Positions 17,215 to 27,193 of a stretch of DNA of 64,000 nt are shown piece by piece. The stretch is taken from assembly GCF_000970045.1 (NCBI RefSeq), contig NZ_CP009505.1, forward strand, positions 2,294,001-2,358,000, read 5' to 3'. Position 1 is the first letter of the stretch. Each line of letters opens with the position of its first letter. Both the position numbers and the translations under genes were made by a program. Below the pieces are notes generated by a model. The model saw only the letters and a program-made list of their open reading frames with translations, did not search any database and was not told the DNA's origin. This DNA is from Methanosarcina sp. MTP4 (GTDB lineage Archaea > Halobacteriota > Methanosarcinia > Methanosarcinales > Methanosarcinaceae).

Positions 17215-19218
17215 TTATTTGTTCTTTTTGCCTCTATTCACCACGTAGACCGCGGAAACCAACCCGATCGCTGCAAAAGGCAGTACAAAACCGGGAATTT
17301 GTCCTCCATCTTCTTCCTCGGAGCCTGAAGCCTCCACATTATTTGCCATGTCACTCTGTACTTTCAGGGCTTTATACTCGTCGGACTTCTCGGAGTTTTC
17401 TCCCGGAGAATTCGAACCGGAAGCAAGATCAGATTCCCCGACAGGTTCCAGTTTTTCCTTGCGGATAATCTTTGCACTTCCTACCCCACTACCTCCACGG
17501 TGAGAGCTTGAAACCGAGCTTTCAGAATCCCCGGTTTCCCCGGAATCTCCAGCATCACCGGAGTCCCCTGTATCACCTGAAACATCGGCAACTTCCACTG
17601 TGATGAAATCGATTTTTTCCGTTGAGTTGCTGCCGTTTCCGTTACTTACCGTCAGGTTAACTGTGTAGTTACCTGCACTTTCGTAAGTGTATACGGGATT
17701 TTCCGAGGCATCATCGACATCCCCGTCCCCGTCAAAGTCCCAGGCCCAGGAGTCGGCGTTCTCGGAGAGGTCAATGAACTGCACCGTAAAGGGAGCTTCT
17801 CCGGAAGTGACGTTGGAACTGAAGTTCGCAATAGGGAAGACGGGATCAGATGGTTCGGAAGGTGCCAGAACCTCTATTGTAGCAAGTTCCCAATCCGTGC
17901 CGTTTTCGTTGCTCACAGTCAGGTTGACGTTATAGTTCCCTGGATCCGTGTATGTATGTGTTGGGTTTTGCACATTTGACTGACTGCTATCTCCAAAGTC
18001 CCAGAGCCAGGTCGTTGCATTTTCAGAACAGTCGGTGAAATTAACCATCAGCCAGTCCATTTCAACCTCGAATGCTGCGACAGGTTTGATCGGAAATACA
18101 GGATTGATTGGAGATTCTGCAGTATCAACTGTTATCTCCTGAGTTGCGATGTCATTAAGGGTTCCGTTGATCGCTTTTAACGTTACCGTGTACGTCTCTG
18201 CTTCAGTGTATTCATATGTTGGAGAGGGATCATTAAAAGTTTCAAATATACCGTCTCCATCAAGATCCCATTCAATGCTTGTTGCATTTTCCGAATTGTC
18301 CGTGAAAGTAACCGTCAGAGGAGCAGGACCTAAATCATGATCAACTGTAAAAGCTGCAACAGGTTGATATGGAGCAGGCGTTTCTGGAGTAACTGGCGGT
18401 TCATCCGATTCAAAACCAGAGTTCATCAACGGCCTGTAGTCGCGATTCTTGTTGTCAATTGCGTAAGGTGTGTCTCCGATGCCGTCCTCAGGATTTACAT
18501 CTTCCCCTTTATAGTCACTCCAGTAGTTACCAAAGGTGGTGATATTGAACTTATTACTATTCTTCCTGTTGTCTTCGGCGTTTATCGTATTGTTGAAGGA
18601 GTTGTTATAAATCAGGTTATCAGTCGAAATCTGCATCTTTATACCACAGTCATTGGAACGTACCAGATTGTAAGTCAGCAGGTTATTATCCGATTTAAAC
18701 AGGTTGATTCCAACGCCATTGTTTGAGACCTCATTGTTTTTTACAGTGAAGTCTTTGACAGTGTTAAGATTAATTCCAATATCGGTGTTTGTTACATTGT
18801 TGTTTTCAATGACGCAGTTGTTGATATTGGAATTAAGACAGATCCCGTGTACATCACTATTGTTATTATTGAAGTAATCCTTTGTCGTCGCGTTCACAGA
18901 AACGGAAAATCCGTCTATTGTTGCGTTATTGGCGATTACCTGGATTACATCAGCACAGTAGGTAGTCCCGACGATGAAAGTTTCATCCGGACCGGCCTCA
19001 GACCTCAATGTCAAATTGTCTTTGTTGATCTCAACGTATCGATAGTAGATCCCGGGTTTAACCGTTATTATATCGCCTTCAGACGCATCGTTCAAAGCAC
19101 GCTGAATCGATTGCCCGGGATGCACAACAGTTTCCATAGCTGAGCCTGAGCCTGGAGCTATCGCAAAAATTAAAAAAAACAATGATAGACAGGCAATTAT
19201 TTTAGCTTTAGTTACCAC
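17215..19218 (-). CDS. Surface protein: NosD-like beta-helix, three PKD domains, C-terminal anchor
   Basis: 667 residues; GTG start at 19218 with GGGGG upstream. A signal peptide (1-27) precedes a right-handed parallel beta-helix of the NosD type (about 30-265: many N-N-x-I/V-x-N repeats, then YWSDYKGEDVN and DGIGDTPYAI). Three PKD domains follow (about 288-370, 380-452, 458-545), each with a W-D/A-W-D-F-D-type core such as WDLDGDG, WLWDFGD and WAWDFDGDGD. A Ser/Gly/Asp/Glu-rich stalk leads to a C-terminal hydrophobic helix beginning IPGFVLPFAA and ending with basic residues, resembling a PGF-CTERM archaeosortase signal. It should sit in the S-layer as an adhesion or matrix protein. Confidence 0.9.
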   Translation of the reverse strand: MVTKAKIIACLSLFFLIFAIAPGSGSAMETVVHPGQSIQRALNDASEGDIITVKPGIYYRYVEINKDNLTLRSEAGPDETFIVGTTYCADVIQVIANNATIDGFSVSVNATTKDYFNNNNSDVHGICLNSNINNCVIENNNVTNTDIGINLNTVKDFTVKNNEVSNNGVGINLFKSDNNLLTYNLVRSNDCGIKMQISTDNLIYNNSFNNTINAEDNRKNSNKFNITTFGNYWSDYKGEDVNPEDGIGDTPYAIDNKNRDYRPLMNSGFESDEPPVTPETPAPYQPVAAFTVDHDLGPAPLTVTFTDNSENATSIEWDLDGDGIFETFNDPSPTYEYTEAETYTVTLKAINGTLNDIATQEITVDTAESPINPVFPIKPVAAFEVEMDWLMVNFTDCSENATTWLWDFGDSSQSNVQNPTHTYTDPGNYNVNLTVSNENGTDWELATIEVLAPSEPSDPVFPIANFSSNVTSGEAPFTVQFIDLSENADSWAWDFDGDGDVDDASENPVYTYESAGNYTVNLTVSNGNGSNSTEKIDFITVEVADVSGDTGDSGDAGDSGETGDSESSVSSSHRGGSGVGSAKIIRKEKLEPVGESDLASGSNSPGENSEKSDEYKALKVQSDMANNVEASGSEEEDGGQIPGFVLPFAAIGLVSAVYVVNRGKKNK

Positions 19219-20071
19219 TACATAACCCCCATTAGATTTTGATATAGACTAATATTAAAGGTATTAAATTTCGTTAGATATAAACATGTGGATTTGAATA
19301 AATATAATATAATAGATATTAAAAACGGCATCGGGATGGAATAAATGAAAAAACATAAAAGAATGAATATTCAAAATTAAAAAATTAAAGAGTTATAGTA
19401 TAATATTTGCTTAACCCATAAGTGAAACAGATTTGAATCAACCAGATGCTCTGGATTTTTGGGTTTTTCAACAAAAATTAAGAGTATTTTTCAGAAGCAG
19501 CATTAAAACAAAATTGAGAATCTTCAGCCTGAATTAATTGGATACTTTTATTTACACTTCCGTTTTTATCAGGAAGTGAAAATCATAGAATTATTAAAGA
19601 AATATAAAATTTTGAGATAAAACTTCCAATTAATTTGAACTCATGAGATGTATAAAGCTTTTTGACTGCGGACTCTGAAATAAGCCTCAGAGCTTCAAAA
19701 TTTCAGTACATAGTCATAAACTCTTTAGTCATAAAATCTTCAGTATTGTCCATTTACCGGGCAAGTGGATTTCGCAGAAAAATTCGCATAGAGACATAAT
19801 CCTGCATAGAAGTGCAATCCTGTATAGGCGCAACCCCGCATAGAGGTGCAATCCTGATAGGAATGTAAAATTAACTTTTTATGGAGAGGGAAAAGGGGGA
19901 ATGAATCATAATCAAATTAATAAGAATTTATTATTGTCACATTTATACTGGTCCTGCCGTAAAGTGTACATCCCATATCAATGGCGTACAGGTACCCCGG
20001 AAGGGGGCAAAGGTTTTTCAACAATCCTTTAATTAAAACTCCTATAAATCCAAGCTGGAGAAGATACTAGC
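19219..20071. other. Divergent promoter spacer, AT-rich
   Basis: About 850 bases between the divergent surface-protein and cupin-regulator genes. No reading frame is credible. It is AT-rich on the left, contains a degenerate tandem array at 19786-19855, and should carry both promoters. Confidence 0.45.
19786..19855. repeat. Degenerate 18 bp tandem repeat, 4 copies
   Basis: Units near GCATAGAGGTGCAATCCT at 19786, 19804, 19822 (16 bp variant) and 19838. No palindrome or coding use is apparent. Confidence 0.75.
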
Positions 20072-20626
20072 ATGCAGGAAAAAATCAAGGAAATCGCAGC
20101 CCGCGTCCATGAAATGCGGGAATTGTCCGAGATCTCAATAGAAAAAATGGTAGAGTATCTGCAGATCCCGGAAGAAACCTACAAAAACTACGAAAGCGGA
20201 GAAGAGGATATCCCGGCAAGTGTCCTTTTTGAGATTGCACACAAGATGCAGGTGGACATGGCTACTCTCCTGACCGGGGAAGAGCCGCGGATGAACATCT
20301 TTACCGTTACCCGAGAGGGAAAAGGGGTCAGTGTGGAGAGGAGGAAGCAGTATAAGTACCAGAACCTCGCCGAGAAGTTCATCCACAAAAAGGCAGAGTT
20401 TTTCATCGTCACTGTCGAACCCAAACCCGAGGGGACAAAGCCCGGGACTAACTCCCACCCAGGGCAGGAGTTCAACTACCTGCTGGAAGGAAGCCTGAAA
20501 GTATATATCCACAACAACGAAATCGTCCTGAAAGAAGGAGACTCAATCTACTTTGACTCCAACTACGAACACGCCATGGAAGCCCTGGAAGGAAAGCCTG
20601 CAAAGTTCCTTGCCGTGATCATATAA
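20072..20626 (+). CDS. Cro/CI-type HTH regulator with cupin sensor domain
   Basis: 184 residues. Residues about 8-70 form a helix-turn-helix of the XRE type ([20 protein letters not shown]). Residues about 110-184 form a cupin with [19 protein letters not shown] and the second motif [14 protein letters not shown]. This domain order is common in regulators that sense small carboxylates or amino-acid-related ligands. It is 160 bp upstream of the acyl-CoA synthetase gene on the same strand and is a plausible controller of the acyl-CoA synthetase/ferredoxin oxidoreductase group. Auto-regulation is likely but not shown. Confidence 0.9.
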   Translation: MQEKIKEIAARVHEMRELSEISIEKMVEYLQIPEETYKNYESGEEDIPASVLFEIAHKMQVDMATLLTGEEPRMNIFTVTREGKGVSVERRKQYKYQNLAEKFIHKKAEFFIVTVEPKPEGTKPGTNSHPGQEFNYLLEGSLKVYIHNNEIVLKEGDSIYFDSNYEHAMEALEGKPAKFLAVII

Positions 20627-20785
20627 AAACGTCCGAGAATCAAAATTGATCAATAAAGGATGATAATCCGATACACCAATAAACAAAATTGATTCAAGAA
20701 TCAAAATTGATTCCGAACCGCGACCCTGAAAACCACAGCATAGCACGGAAAGCAATAACAGAAAGCAATTAGACAGGTGTCCGAA

Positions 20786-22456
20786 ATGACTTCCTTACTC
20801 AGCCGATTTGTTCCAAAAACCGATTTTGAATCCTACGAGGATTTCCACGAAAACTTCAGGATCATCGTTCCTGAAAACTTCAACTTTGCCTACGATGTCG
20901 TGGATGAATACGCAAAAGACTTCCCTGAAAAACGCGCCATGATCTGGTGTAACGACGAAGGGGAAGAAAAAATCTTCACCTTCAAAGACCTCAAGTATTA
21001 CAGCGACAAAGCTGCAAATTTCTTTGCGAAGCACGGAGTCGGGAAAGGCGACTACGTGATGCTTACCCTGAAAAGCCGCTATGAGTTCTGGTTCTGCATC
21101 CTTGGGCTGCACAAGCTCGGAGCCATAGCCGTGCCTGCAACCCACATGCTCAAAACCCAGGACATTGTCTACAGGATCGAAAAAGCCGGGCTCAAGATGA
21201 TCGTCTGCATCTCCGAGGACGGAGTCCCGGAACAGGTTGACGAAGCCCATGCAGAATGTGGGAATGTCCCCCTCGGGAAAGCCGTGGTCGGCGGGAAAAG
21301 CCGGGAAGGGTGGATTGATTTCAGGAAAGAACTGGAGGTAACTTCCCCCGACTTCGAGCGCCCCACCGGCGAAGCCGCAACAAAAGAAGACATCTGCCTT
21401 GTCTACTTCTCCTCGGGGACTGCTGGCTTCCCGAAAATGGTAGAACACGACCATACCTACTCCCTGGGGCACATCCTTACCGCCCGCTACTGGCAAAATG
21501 TGGAAGATGACGGACTGCACTACACGGTTGCAGACAGCGGCTGGGGAAAATGCGTCTGGGGAAAACTCTACGGCCAGTGGATTGCAGGGTGCGCTGTTTT
21601 TGTCTATGACTACGACCGTTTCGATGCAAAGCACATGCTGGAAAAAGCCTCAAAATACGGGGTCACCACTTTCTGCGCCCCTCCCACAATCTACCGTTTC
21701 CTGATTAAAGAAGACCTGAGCCAGTATGACTTTGGCACCCTTACCTATGCCGTGGTCGCAGGAGAGCCCCTGAACCCCGAAGTTTTCAACCGCTTCCTGG
21801 AATTCACAGGGATCAAGCTCATGGAAGGTTTCGGGCAGACCGAAACAGTAGTTACTATCGCAACCTTCCCCTGGATGGAACCGAAACCCGGATCAATCGG
21901 AAAACCCACTCCCGGCTTCAAGATCGAACTGATGGACAGGGAAGGAAACCTCTGTGATGTGGGAGAAGAAGGCGAAATCGTCATCAATACGAAAGAAGGA
22001 AAACCCGTAGGGCTCTTTGTCCACTACGGAAAAGACCAAAAAAGAACTCAGGAGACCTGGCACGACGGCTACTACCACACCGGAGACATGGCCTGGATGG
22101 ATGAGGACGGGTACCTCTGGTTTGTCGGCAGGGGCGACGACATTATAAAGACATCCGGGTACAAGGTCGGGCCCTTTGAAGTAGAAAGTGCCCTTATCCA
22201 GCACCCCGCAGTGCTCGAATGTGCTATCACCGGGGCTCCTGACCCTGTGCGGGGACAGGTCATCAAGGCAACCATCGTGCTAACGAAAGGTCACACGGCC
22301 GGGGAAGAGCTCAAGAAAGAGCTGCAGGAACACGTAAAGAAAGTCACTGCCCCCTACAAGTACCCGAGGATCGTGGAATTCGTGGAGGAACTCCCGAAGA
22401 CCATCAGCGGAAAAATCCGCAGGGTAGAAATCCGTGATAAGGATCAGAATCAATAA
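20786..22456 (+). CDS. AMP-forming acyl-CoA synthetase (acetyl-CoA-synthetase-like, medium or branched chain)
   Basis: 556 residues from ATG 20786, which has AGGTG at the right distance; the in-frame GTG at 20777 lies within that ribosome site. Adenylate-forming motifs are present: [15 protein letters not shown] (P-loop) near 210-224, EGFGQTET near 350, YHTGDMAW near 430, [20 protein letters not shown] near 447-466, and the C-terminal catalytic lysine in [10 protein letters not shown]. It converts a carboxylic acid, ATP and CoA to acyl-CoA, AMP and pyrophosphate. A homologue from M. acetivorans is known to prefer medium or branched acids such as 2-methylbutyrate. The ferredoxin oxidoreductase genes that follow fit branched-chain acyl metabolism. 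Confidence 0.92.
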   Translation: MTSLLSRFVPKTDFESYEDFHENFRIIVPENFNFAYDVVDEYAKDFPEKRAMIWCNDEGEEKIFTFKDLKYYSDKAANFFAKHGVGKGDYVMLTLKSRYEFWFCILGLHKLGAIAVPATHMLKTQDIVYRIEKAGLKMIVCISEDGVPEQVDEAHAECGNVPLGKAVVGGKSREGWIDFRKELEVTSPDFERPTGEAATKEDICLVYFSSGTAGFPKMVEHDHTYSLGHILTARYWQNVEDDGLHYTVADSGWGKCVWGKLYGQWIAGCAVFVYDYDRFDAKHMLEKASKYGVTTFCAPPTIYRFLIKEDLSQYDFGTLTYAVVAGEPLNPEVFNRFLEFTGIKLMEGFGQTETVVTIATFPWMEPKPGSIGKPTPGFKIELMDREGNLCDVGEEGEIVINTKEGKPVGLFVHYGKDQKRTQETWHDGYYHTGDMAWMDEDGYLWFVGRGDDIIKTSGYKVGPFEVESALIQHPAVLECAITGAPDPVRGQVIKATIVLTKGHTAGEELKKELQEHVKKVTAPYKYPRIVEFVEELPKTISGKIRRVEIRDKDQNQ

Positions 22457-22476
22457 AAATAACAACGGTTATAATG

Positions 22477-22527
22477 CAGTCAGGAATACAGTCAGGAACA
22501 CAGTCAGGAACACAGTCAGGAACACAG
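22477..22527. repeat. 12 bp tandem repeat, 4.25 copies
   Basis: CAGTCAGGAACA repeated at 22477, 22489, 22501 and 22513, plus CAG. It starts 20 bp after the stop codon of the acyl-CoA synthetase gene. The remainder of the spacer to 22894 holds no credible gene. Confidence 0.9.
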
Positions 22528-22894
22528 CCCGCTTAAGAGGACCGGTCAGGTTTGCCGGATATTCAAAAGGAAACTTTCTCGAAGGAAAAGGCATAAGTAC
22601 CCTGATATCTTCCTCTGAAATGTTATGGCCTCGGATTTTTTCGGGGCTGCGTTCCCTGATTATAATCAAGTTTTTCCATTTATTTAATCCCGATAAATGG
22701 CAGGCTCTCCATTCTTTCACGAAAATTGATGATCTCAAAAAAGGGACTAAAAGTCCTGTATTGGCAACTGAGTCCAATCCGGGACTGAAAGTCCATAGAA
22801 GAAAACGGAAAAATGGACCTGAGAGCAGAAAATGGACAGAGAAACATCGAGGAGCCCTGTCAGTATCCAGAATTAAAACAATATGAGGTCCGCT

Positions 22895-23143
22895 ATGTCA
22901 AAAAGTGATAAAAAAGAACCGTACCCTGTTATCAACATCCTTGAATGCAAAGCCTGCGGCCGCTGCCTCCTGGCATGCCCGAAGGGCGTGCTTTCCATGA
23001 GTGAGGAGCTGAACGAACGCGGGTACCACTATGTGGTATACAAGGGCGAGGGCTGCTCCGGATGTGCGAACTGTTTCTACACCTGCCCTGAACCCCTGGC
23101 AATCGAAATTCACATCCCTCTAAAGGAGGAAAAGGCCGAATAA
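22895..23143 (+). CDS. vorC: 2-oxoacid:ferredoxin oxidoreductase, ferredoxin-like (delta) subunit
   Basis: 82 residues from ATG 22895, chosen because GAGGT lies just upstream; the in-frame ATG at 22883 overlaps that site. Two [4Fe-4S] motifs are present, [14 protein letters not shown] and [14 protein letters not shown]. It carries electrons from the thiamine-diphosphate centre to external ferredoxin. It is the first gene of a tight three-gene set, 20 bp before the alpha-type subunit gene. The 2-oxoisovalerate (Vor) assignment rests on the gene set and domain order and is not certain against 2-oxoglutarate (Kor) relatives. Confidence 0.9.
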   Translation: MSKSDKKEPYPVINILECKACGRCLLACPKGVLSMSEELNERGYHYVVYKGEGCSGCANCFYTCPEPLAIEIHIPLKEEKAE

Positions 23144-23163
23144 GGCAGGAGGAGGTATAAAAG

Positions 23164-24219
23164 ATGGCAACACAACTCATAAAAGGCAACTCCGCTGTAA
23201 TCGTCGGGGCACTTTACGCCGGATGCGACTGTTTCTTCGGATACCCCATCACGCCGGCAAGTGAAATCCTGCACGATGCGTCCAAATATTTCCCGAAAAT
23301 AGGCAGGAAATTCGTCCAGGCCGAGTCCGAAGAAGCCGCAATCAACATGGTCTTCGGTGGAGCATCAGCCGGTCACAGGGTTATGACCTCTTCCTCCGGA
23401 CCCGGGATCAGCCTGATGCAGGAAGGGATGTCCTACCTGGCAGGCGCGGAACTTCCCTGTGTGGTGGTGGACATCATGAGGGCAGGCCCGGGGCTCGGGA
23501 ACATCGGTCCCGAACAGGGGGACTACAACCAGGTCGTAAAAGGAGGAGGACACGGAAACTACCAGAATATCGTGCTTGCCCCGAACTCCGTGCAGGAAAT
23601 GTGCGACATGACCATGAAAGCTTTCGAGCTTGCCTTCAAATACCGGAACCCGGCAGTGGTCCTGGCCGACGGGGTGCTCGGGCAGATGATCGAGTCCCTG
23701 GAATTCCCGACAGAAGCTATTGTTCCCGAAATAGATACTTCCTGGGCAGTCAACGGCACAGCCGAAACAAGGCCGAACCTGGTCACTTCGATTTTCCTGG
23801 ACTTCAACGAGCTTGGGCAGTTTAACGAAAAGCTGCAGGCAAAATACGAACTGATCAAGCAAAACGAGGTTGACTACGAGGAATACCTGACAGACGATGC
23901 CAGAGTCGTCCTGGTCTCATACGGGATCAGCAGCAGGATCTGCAGGTCTGCCGTGGACCTTGCCAGAAAGGAAGGCCTCAAGGTAGGGCTCTTCAGGCCA
24001 AAGACTCTCTTCCCCTTCCCCGGGGCGCAGTTAAAAGTCCTGGCTGAAAAAGGTTGCTCTTTCATCTCAGTGGAGATGAGCAATGGACAGATGGTAGACG
24101 ACATCAGGCTTGCCATCGGCTGCTCACAGCCCGTGGAACTTGTAAACCGCATGGGAGGAAACCTGATCACCCTTGACCAGGTAATGGACAAAATCAGAAA
24201 ACTTGCAGGAGAGGCATGA
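23164..24219 (+). CDS. vorB: 2-oxoacid:ferredoxin oxidoreductase, VorB-type subunit (pyrimidine-binding domain)
   Basis: 351 residues. The N-terminus ([20 protein letters not shown]) is the hallmark of the alpha-type domain of KorA/VorB proteins, followed by the E-A-I-N-M/S-S-S-G-P-G segment and, from about 255, the transketolase C-terminal-like domain ([10 protein letters not shown]). No separate gamma domain is attached; that domain is fused in the next gene. Its stop overlaps the ATG of the next gene by four bases, so translation is coupled. The complex oxidises branched-chain 2-oxoacids to acyl-CoA and CO2 with ferredoxin reduction, or runs in reverse for biosynthesis. Confidence 0.92.
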   Translation: MATQLIKGNSAVIVGALYAGCDCFFGYPITPASEILHDASKYFPKIGRKFVQAESEEAAINMVFGGASAGHRVMTSSSGPGISLMQEGMSYLAGAELPCVVVDIMRAGPGLGNIGPEQGDYNQVVKGGGHGNYQNIVLAPNSVQEMCDMTMKAFELAFKYRNPAVVLADGVLGQMIESLEFPTEAIVPEIDTSWAVNGTAETRPNLVTSIFLDFNELGQFNEKLQAKYELIKQNEVDYEEYLTDDARVVLVSYGISSRICRSAVDLARKEGLKVGLFRPKTLFPFPGAQLKVLAEKGCSFISVEMSNGQMVDDIRLAIGCSQPVELVNRMGGNLITLDQVMDKIRKLAGEA

Positions 24220-25661
24220 AAATGGCAGCAAAAATCATAGGCGATGAAAAGGTAATCAAAAGGCCTGACGCCCTGTATGCGGAATTCACCCGGAAGGGTG
24301 GAGCCGCTCCCACAGCCACCCACTACTGCCCCGGCTGCGGGCACGGGGTCTTGCATAAGCTCATTGCCGAGGCCATTGACGACCTCGGGGTCCAGGACAG
24401 GACCGTCATGATCAGTCCTGTGGGCTGTGCAGTCTTTGCTTACTATTATTTTGATGCAGGCAACATCCAGGTCGCCCATGGCCGCGCTCCTGCGGTCGGG
24501 ACCGGGGTTTCCAGGGCTGAGGATAACGCTGTGGTCATTTCCTACCAGGGTGACGGCGACCTTGCCTCAATCGGCCTGAACGAGACCCTCCAGGCGGCAA
24601 ACCGGGGCGAAAAACTTGCTGTTTTTTTCGTGAACAACACCGTCTACGGCATGACCGGCGGACAGATGGCTCCCACGACCCTGATCGGTGAAAAAACCAC
24701 CACCTGCCCCGAAGGCCGGGACCCCCGCTTTGCAGGCTATCCGCTCCACATGTGCGAGCTCCTTGACAACCTGAAAGCCCCGGTCTTTATCGAGAGGGTG
24801 TCGGTTTCAGACATTTCCCACATCAGGAAAGCCCGCAAGGCCATCCGGAAAGCCATGGAGATCCAGCGCGACGGCAAAGGTTACGCCTTTGTGGAAGTGC
24901 TTGCCGCCTGCCCGACTAACCTGAAGATGGACGCCGAACAGGCTATCGAGTTCATCAATGAGGAGATGGAAAAGGAATTCCCGCTCAAGAACTTCAGGGA
25001 CAACTCCGAAGAAGCAAAACCCCTCGACCGCGGGACCAGCGACTTCACAAAGGAAACTCTGGACAAGCTCTACGGCATTGAAGCCGAAGCCGAGGAAATC
25101 CCCCCCAGGACAGATTTTACCCCTGTCCAGACCAAGATTGCAGGTTTCGGAGGTCAGGGCGTCCTGAGCATGGGCCTGATCCTTGCCCAGGCAGGAGTAA
25201 AGGCAGACCTCAACGCCTCCTGGTTCCCCTCCTACGGTCCGGAACAGCGCGGAGGGACTTCAAACTGCTCGGTTGTGATTTCCGGTCAGCCCATCGGCTC
25301 TCCAACAGTCTACACCCCGGACATCCTGATCGCCATGAACCGCCCCTCCCTTGAAAAGTTCGAAGGGGCCGTAAGAGAAGGCGGGACCATCCTCTACGAC
25401 GCCACCATCGGGGAGGTCGAAACCCCCGCAGGTGTCAAAGCCGTCGCAGTCCCTTCAACCGAAAAAGCCAAAGAAGCCGGGGACGAAAGGGCAGCCAACT
25501 CCTTCATGCTCGGAGTCCTCCTGGGCCTCGGCGTAACCGGCCTCGAAGATGAAGCCTTCAAGGAAGCCATTGCCGAAAACTTCCCGGGAAAGCCCAAAGT
25601 CATTGCTTTCAACCAGCAGGTCCTGGAAGCCGGGGCAAAGTGGGCAAAGGAAAACGCTTGA
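24216..25661 (+). CDS. vorA: 2-oxoacid:ferredoxin oxidoreductase, fused TPP-binding and gamma domains (VorA type)
   Basis: 481 residues. The first ~260 residues are the thiamine-diphosphate domain: HYCPGCGHG near 30, SPVGCAVF near 68, the TPP/Mg motif [16 protein letters not shown] near 111-126, and [11 protein letters not shown] near 141-151. After a linker, residues about 300-481 are the gamma domain ([19 protein letters not shown], then [13 protein letters not shown]). A fused beta-gamma arrangement together with a separate VorB-type subunit and ferredoxin matches methanogen Vor proteins, which act on branched 2-oxoacids from valine, leucine and isoleucine. Methanosarcina may use it in either direction. 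Confidence 0.92.
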   Translation: MKMAAKIIGDEKVIKRPDALYAEFTRKGGAAPTATHYCPGCGHGVLHKLIAEAIDDLGVQDRTVMISPVGCAVFAYYYFDAGNIQVAHGRAPAVGTGVSRAEDNAVVISYQGDGDLASIGLNETLQAANRGEKLAVFFVNNTVYGMTGGQMAPTTLIGEKTTTCPEGRDPRFAGYPLHMCELLDNLKAPVFIERVSVSDISHIRKARKAIRKAMEIQRDGKGYAFVEVLAACPTNLKMDAEQAIEFINEEMEKEFPLKNFRDNSEEAKPLDRGTSDFTKETLDKLYGIEAEAEEIPPRTDFTPVQTKIAGFGGQGVLSMGLILAQAGVKADLNASWFPSYGPEQRGGTSNCSVVISGQPIGSPTVYTPDILIAMNRPSLEKFEGAVREGGTILYDATIGEVETPAGVKAVAVPSTEKAKEAGDERAANSFMLGVLLGLGVTGLEDEAFKEAIAENFPGKPKVIAFNQQVLEAGAKWAKENA

Positions 25662-26559
25662 GGAAAAATAGTTTATTTCAAATTTAAGACAGGTGGATGA
25701 AATACAAATTCATCCACCCAGACTACTTTTTTGCTTTTATCAATTCATGGAATTTAACCGTTTTTTAATAACGCTGTTAAGCAAAAATTAAAATAGTTAC
25801 ATTCAATCAGTAATATGAAGAGCGGTATATAGTCAGATCATCACCTCTCATTCTCGCATATGCCGTTCTTTCCTTAAATTTATGTAAACCCACCGCTTTT
25901 TTTTCATTATTCCATTTTTACGCCCAGACCGCGATTTTGGAAGGGACCAAAAGTGGAAAATCGATTGAATTGAAGGAATATGAGGGTCGGTTTTTGTAGA
26001 ACTTCGAAAGTCAAGTTGCTGCCTGGAATCAGAAAGATCTATGATTTTTCTTTTAGTCGCAATGAAAGCGAAACAGTACGAGGTCCGTTTCGCTGCGTTC
26101 AAGCGGACTTAAAGCCATAGCAGCAGTTTTTACCGTGACCCGTGGTTATTTACCCAGGTGAAAGCGAGACTGAAGCAGGAAAAGTCGGGGAACAGAAACC
26201 AAAAATAATCGCCTGAACTCCCGAAGATATCGCAAAAATCCTGACAAGCAAGCGTATCCGCCTGCTTCGGGTAATTTGGGAAAAGAAACCGGAATCTTAT
26301 TTTGAATATTTGGAATTATATCTGGCTTCACTATGAGGCTATAAAAGACAATAACGGAACATATTGATATTTTCTTCATATCCCTTTTGCTGATCAGCTA
26401 CTTTTTTCCTGACCTATTTTTCTGCTACCCTCAAAAATGGATATTATTATATTAAATAATATAAAAATAAATCACGTTTATTCGAAGAATTAAAGGATTT
26501 TTAATCCTTTTTTGAAATTCAAGGAATAAGAGTCCCATATTTTGATAGAGGTAAGGGCT
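25662..26559. other. 0.9 kb spacer with pseudogene remnant
   Basis: No intact gene. It contains a decayed HTH-protein remnant (26142-26336) and a segment (26113-26185) that resembles 39782-39860. The last 120 bases are AT-rich with TATA-like sequence ahead of the next gene. Confidence 0.5.
26142..26336 (+). pseudogene. Remnant of HVO_A0114-like winged-helix DNA-binding protein
   Basis: The frame reads ...GEQKPKIIA, then a TGA at 26214-26216, then TPEDIAKILTSKRIRLLRVI and WEKKPES, ending at TGA 26334-26336. The order PKI-x-hydrophobic, then E-x-L/I-A-x-x-L-T-x-x-R-x-x-L-L-x-x-I, then KPES is what I know from the small archaeal HVO_A0114-type DNA-binding proteins, often antitoxin partners. The in-frame stop, the lack of a start and the abrupt end after the first helices indicate a dead copy. 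I found no recognisable toxin gene beside it. Confidence 0.5.
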
Positions 26560-27159
26560 ATGGGGGAGAAAGAAAATTCAAACGCAGAAACCAGGGTACG
26601 GGAGAACATCGAAGGACTGTGTGAAAATAATTATGAGTTAATAAAAAGTGAAATCGTCTCTGCCATAATAAACGGGGTCGAAGAAGGAGTGAAAGAAGGG
26701 GTTAAAAACGGAATTATAAGCGGGCTGGATGAATGTTTTGATACCGGACTCCCGAACATCGGAGGCATCGGAATAAAAAATGCAAGAGATATCCTGGAAG
26801 AAGTGGCTTCGGAAACTGCCAAAAATAAGGTGAAGGACCGCATAAAAAGTAAAACCTGCCCCATTCTGGAACGCCGGGGGGACAGGTTCTGTGAGAGGAT
26901 ATTGAATGAAATAGAAGAAGAAAGTGAAGGAGTTCCCGAGGCGGAACTGGACATAATACGAGCCCTGAATATTGAGGAAGTTTGTAAGGACAAAGCAAAC
27001 GAAATCAAGCAGGAGATTGAGGCAAAATTGCCACAAAATTTCGTAGCGCTTGCTCTATTCGACGGGATGCTGGAAACAATAGCCGAATGTATGGTTGAAG
27101 ACGTTGAAAGCTGCAGCGAAAAAATCCAGGAGGCTGCCAGGCATAGCAGGTCCGTTTAA
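26560..27159 (+). CDS. Hypothetical soluble alpha-helical protein
   Basis: 199 residues from ATG 26560, which has GAGGT a few bases upstream; upstream TTG/ATA codons are less likely. The protein is acidic and nearly all helical, with a Gly-spaced segment (IINGVEEGVKEGVKNGIISG near 42-61) and three or four cysteines (near 66, 105, 115, 150). There are no membrane segments. No known family is recognised. It is 34 bp upstream of the BACON membrane protein gene; their cytoplasmic parts have similar Glu/Lys-rich helical character, so they may interact. Confidence 0.7.
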   Translation: MGEKENSNAETRVRENIEGLCENNYELIKSEIVSAIINGVEEGVKEGVKNGIISGLDECFDTGLPNIGGIGIKNARDILEEVASETAKNKVKDRIKSKTCPILERRGDRFCERILNEIEEESEGVPEAELDIIRALNIEEVCKDKANEIKQEIEAKLPQNFVALALFDGMLETIAECMVEDVESCSEKIQEAARHSRSV

Positions 27160-27193
27160 ACGGGAGGTCCATTTGAGCTGGTGAGGGGAGATT

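Noticed and set aside
22434-22886. 150-codon frame between the acyl-CoA synthetase and ferredoxin genes
   Set aside because: It begins inside the end of the acyl-CoA synthetase gene, runs through the 12 bp tandem repeat and shows no protein-like pattern.
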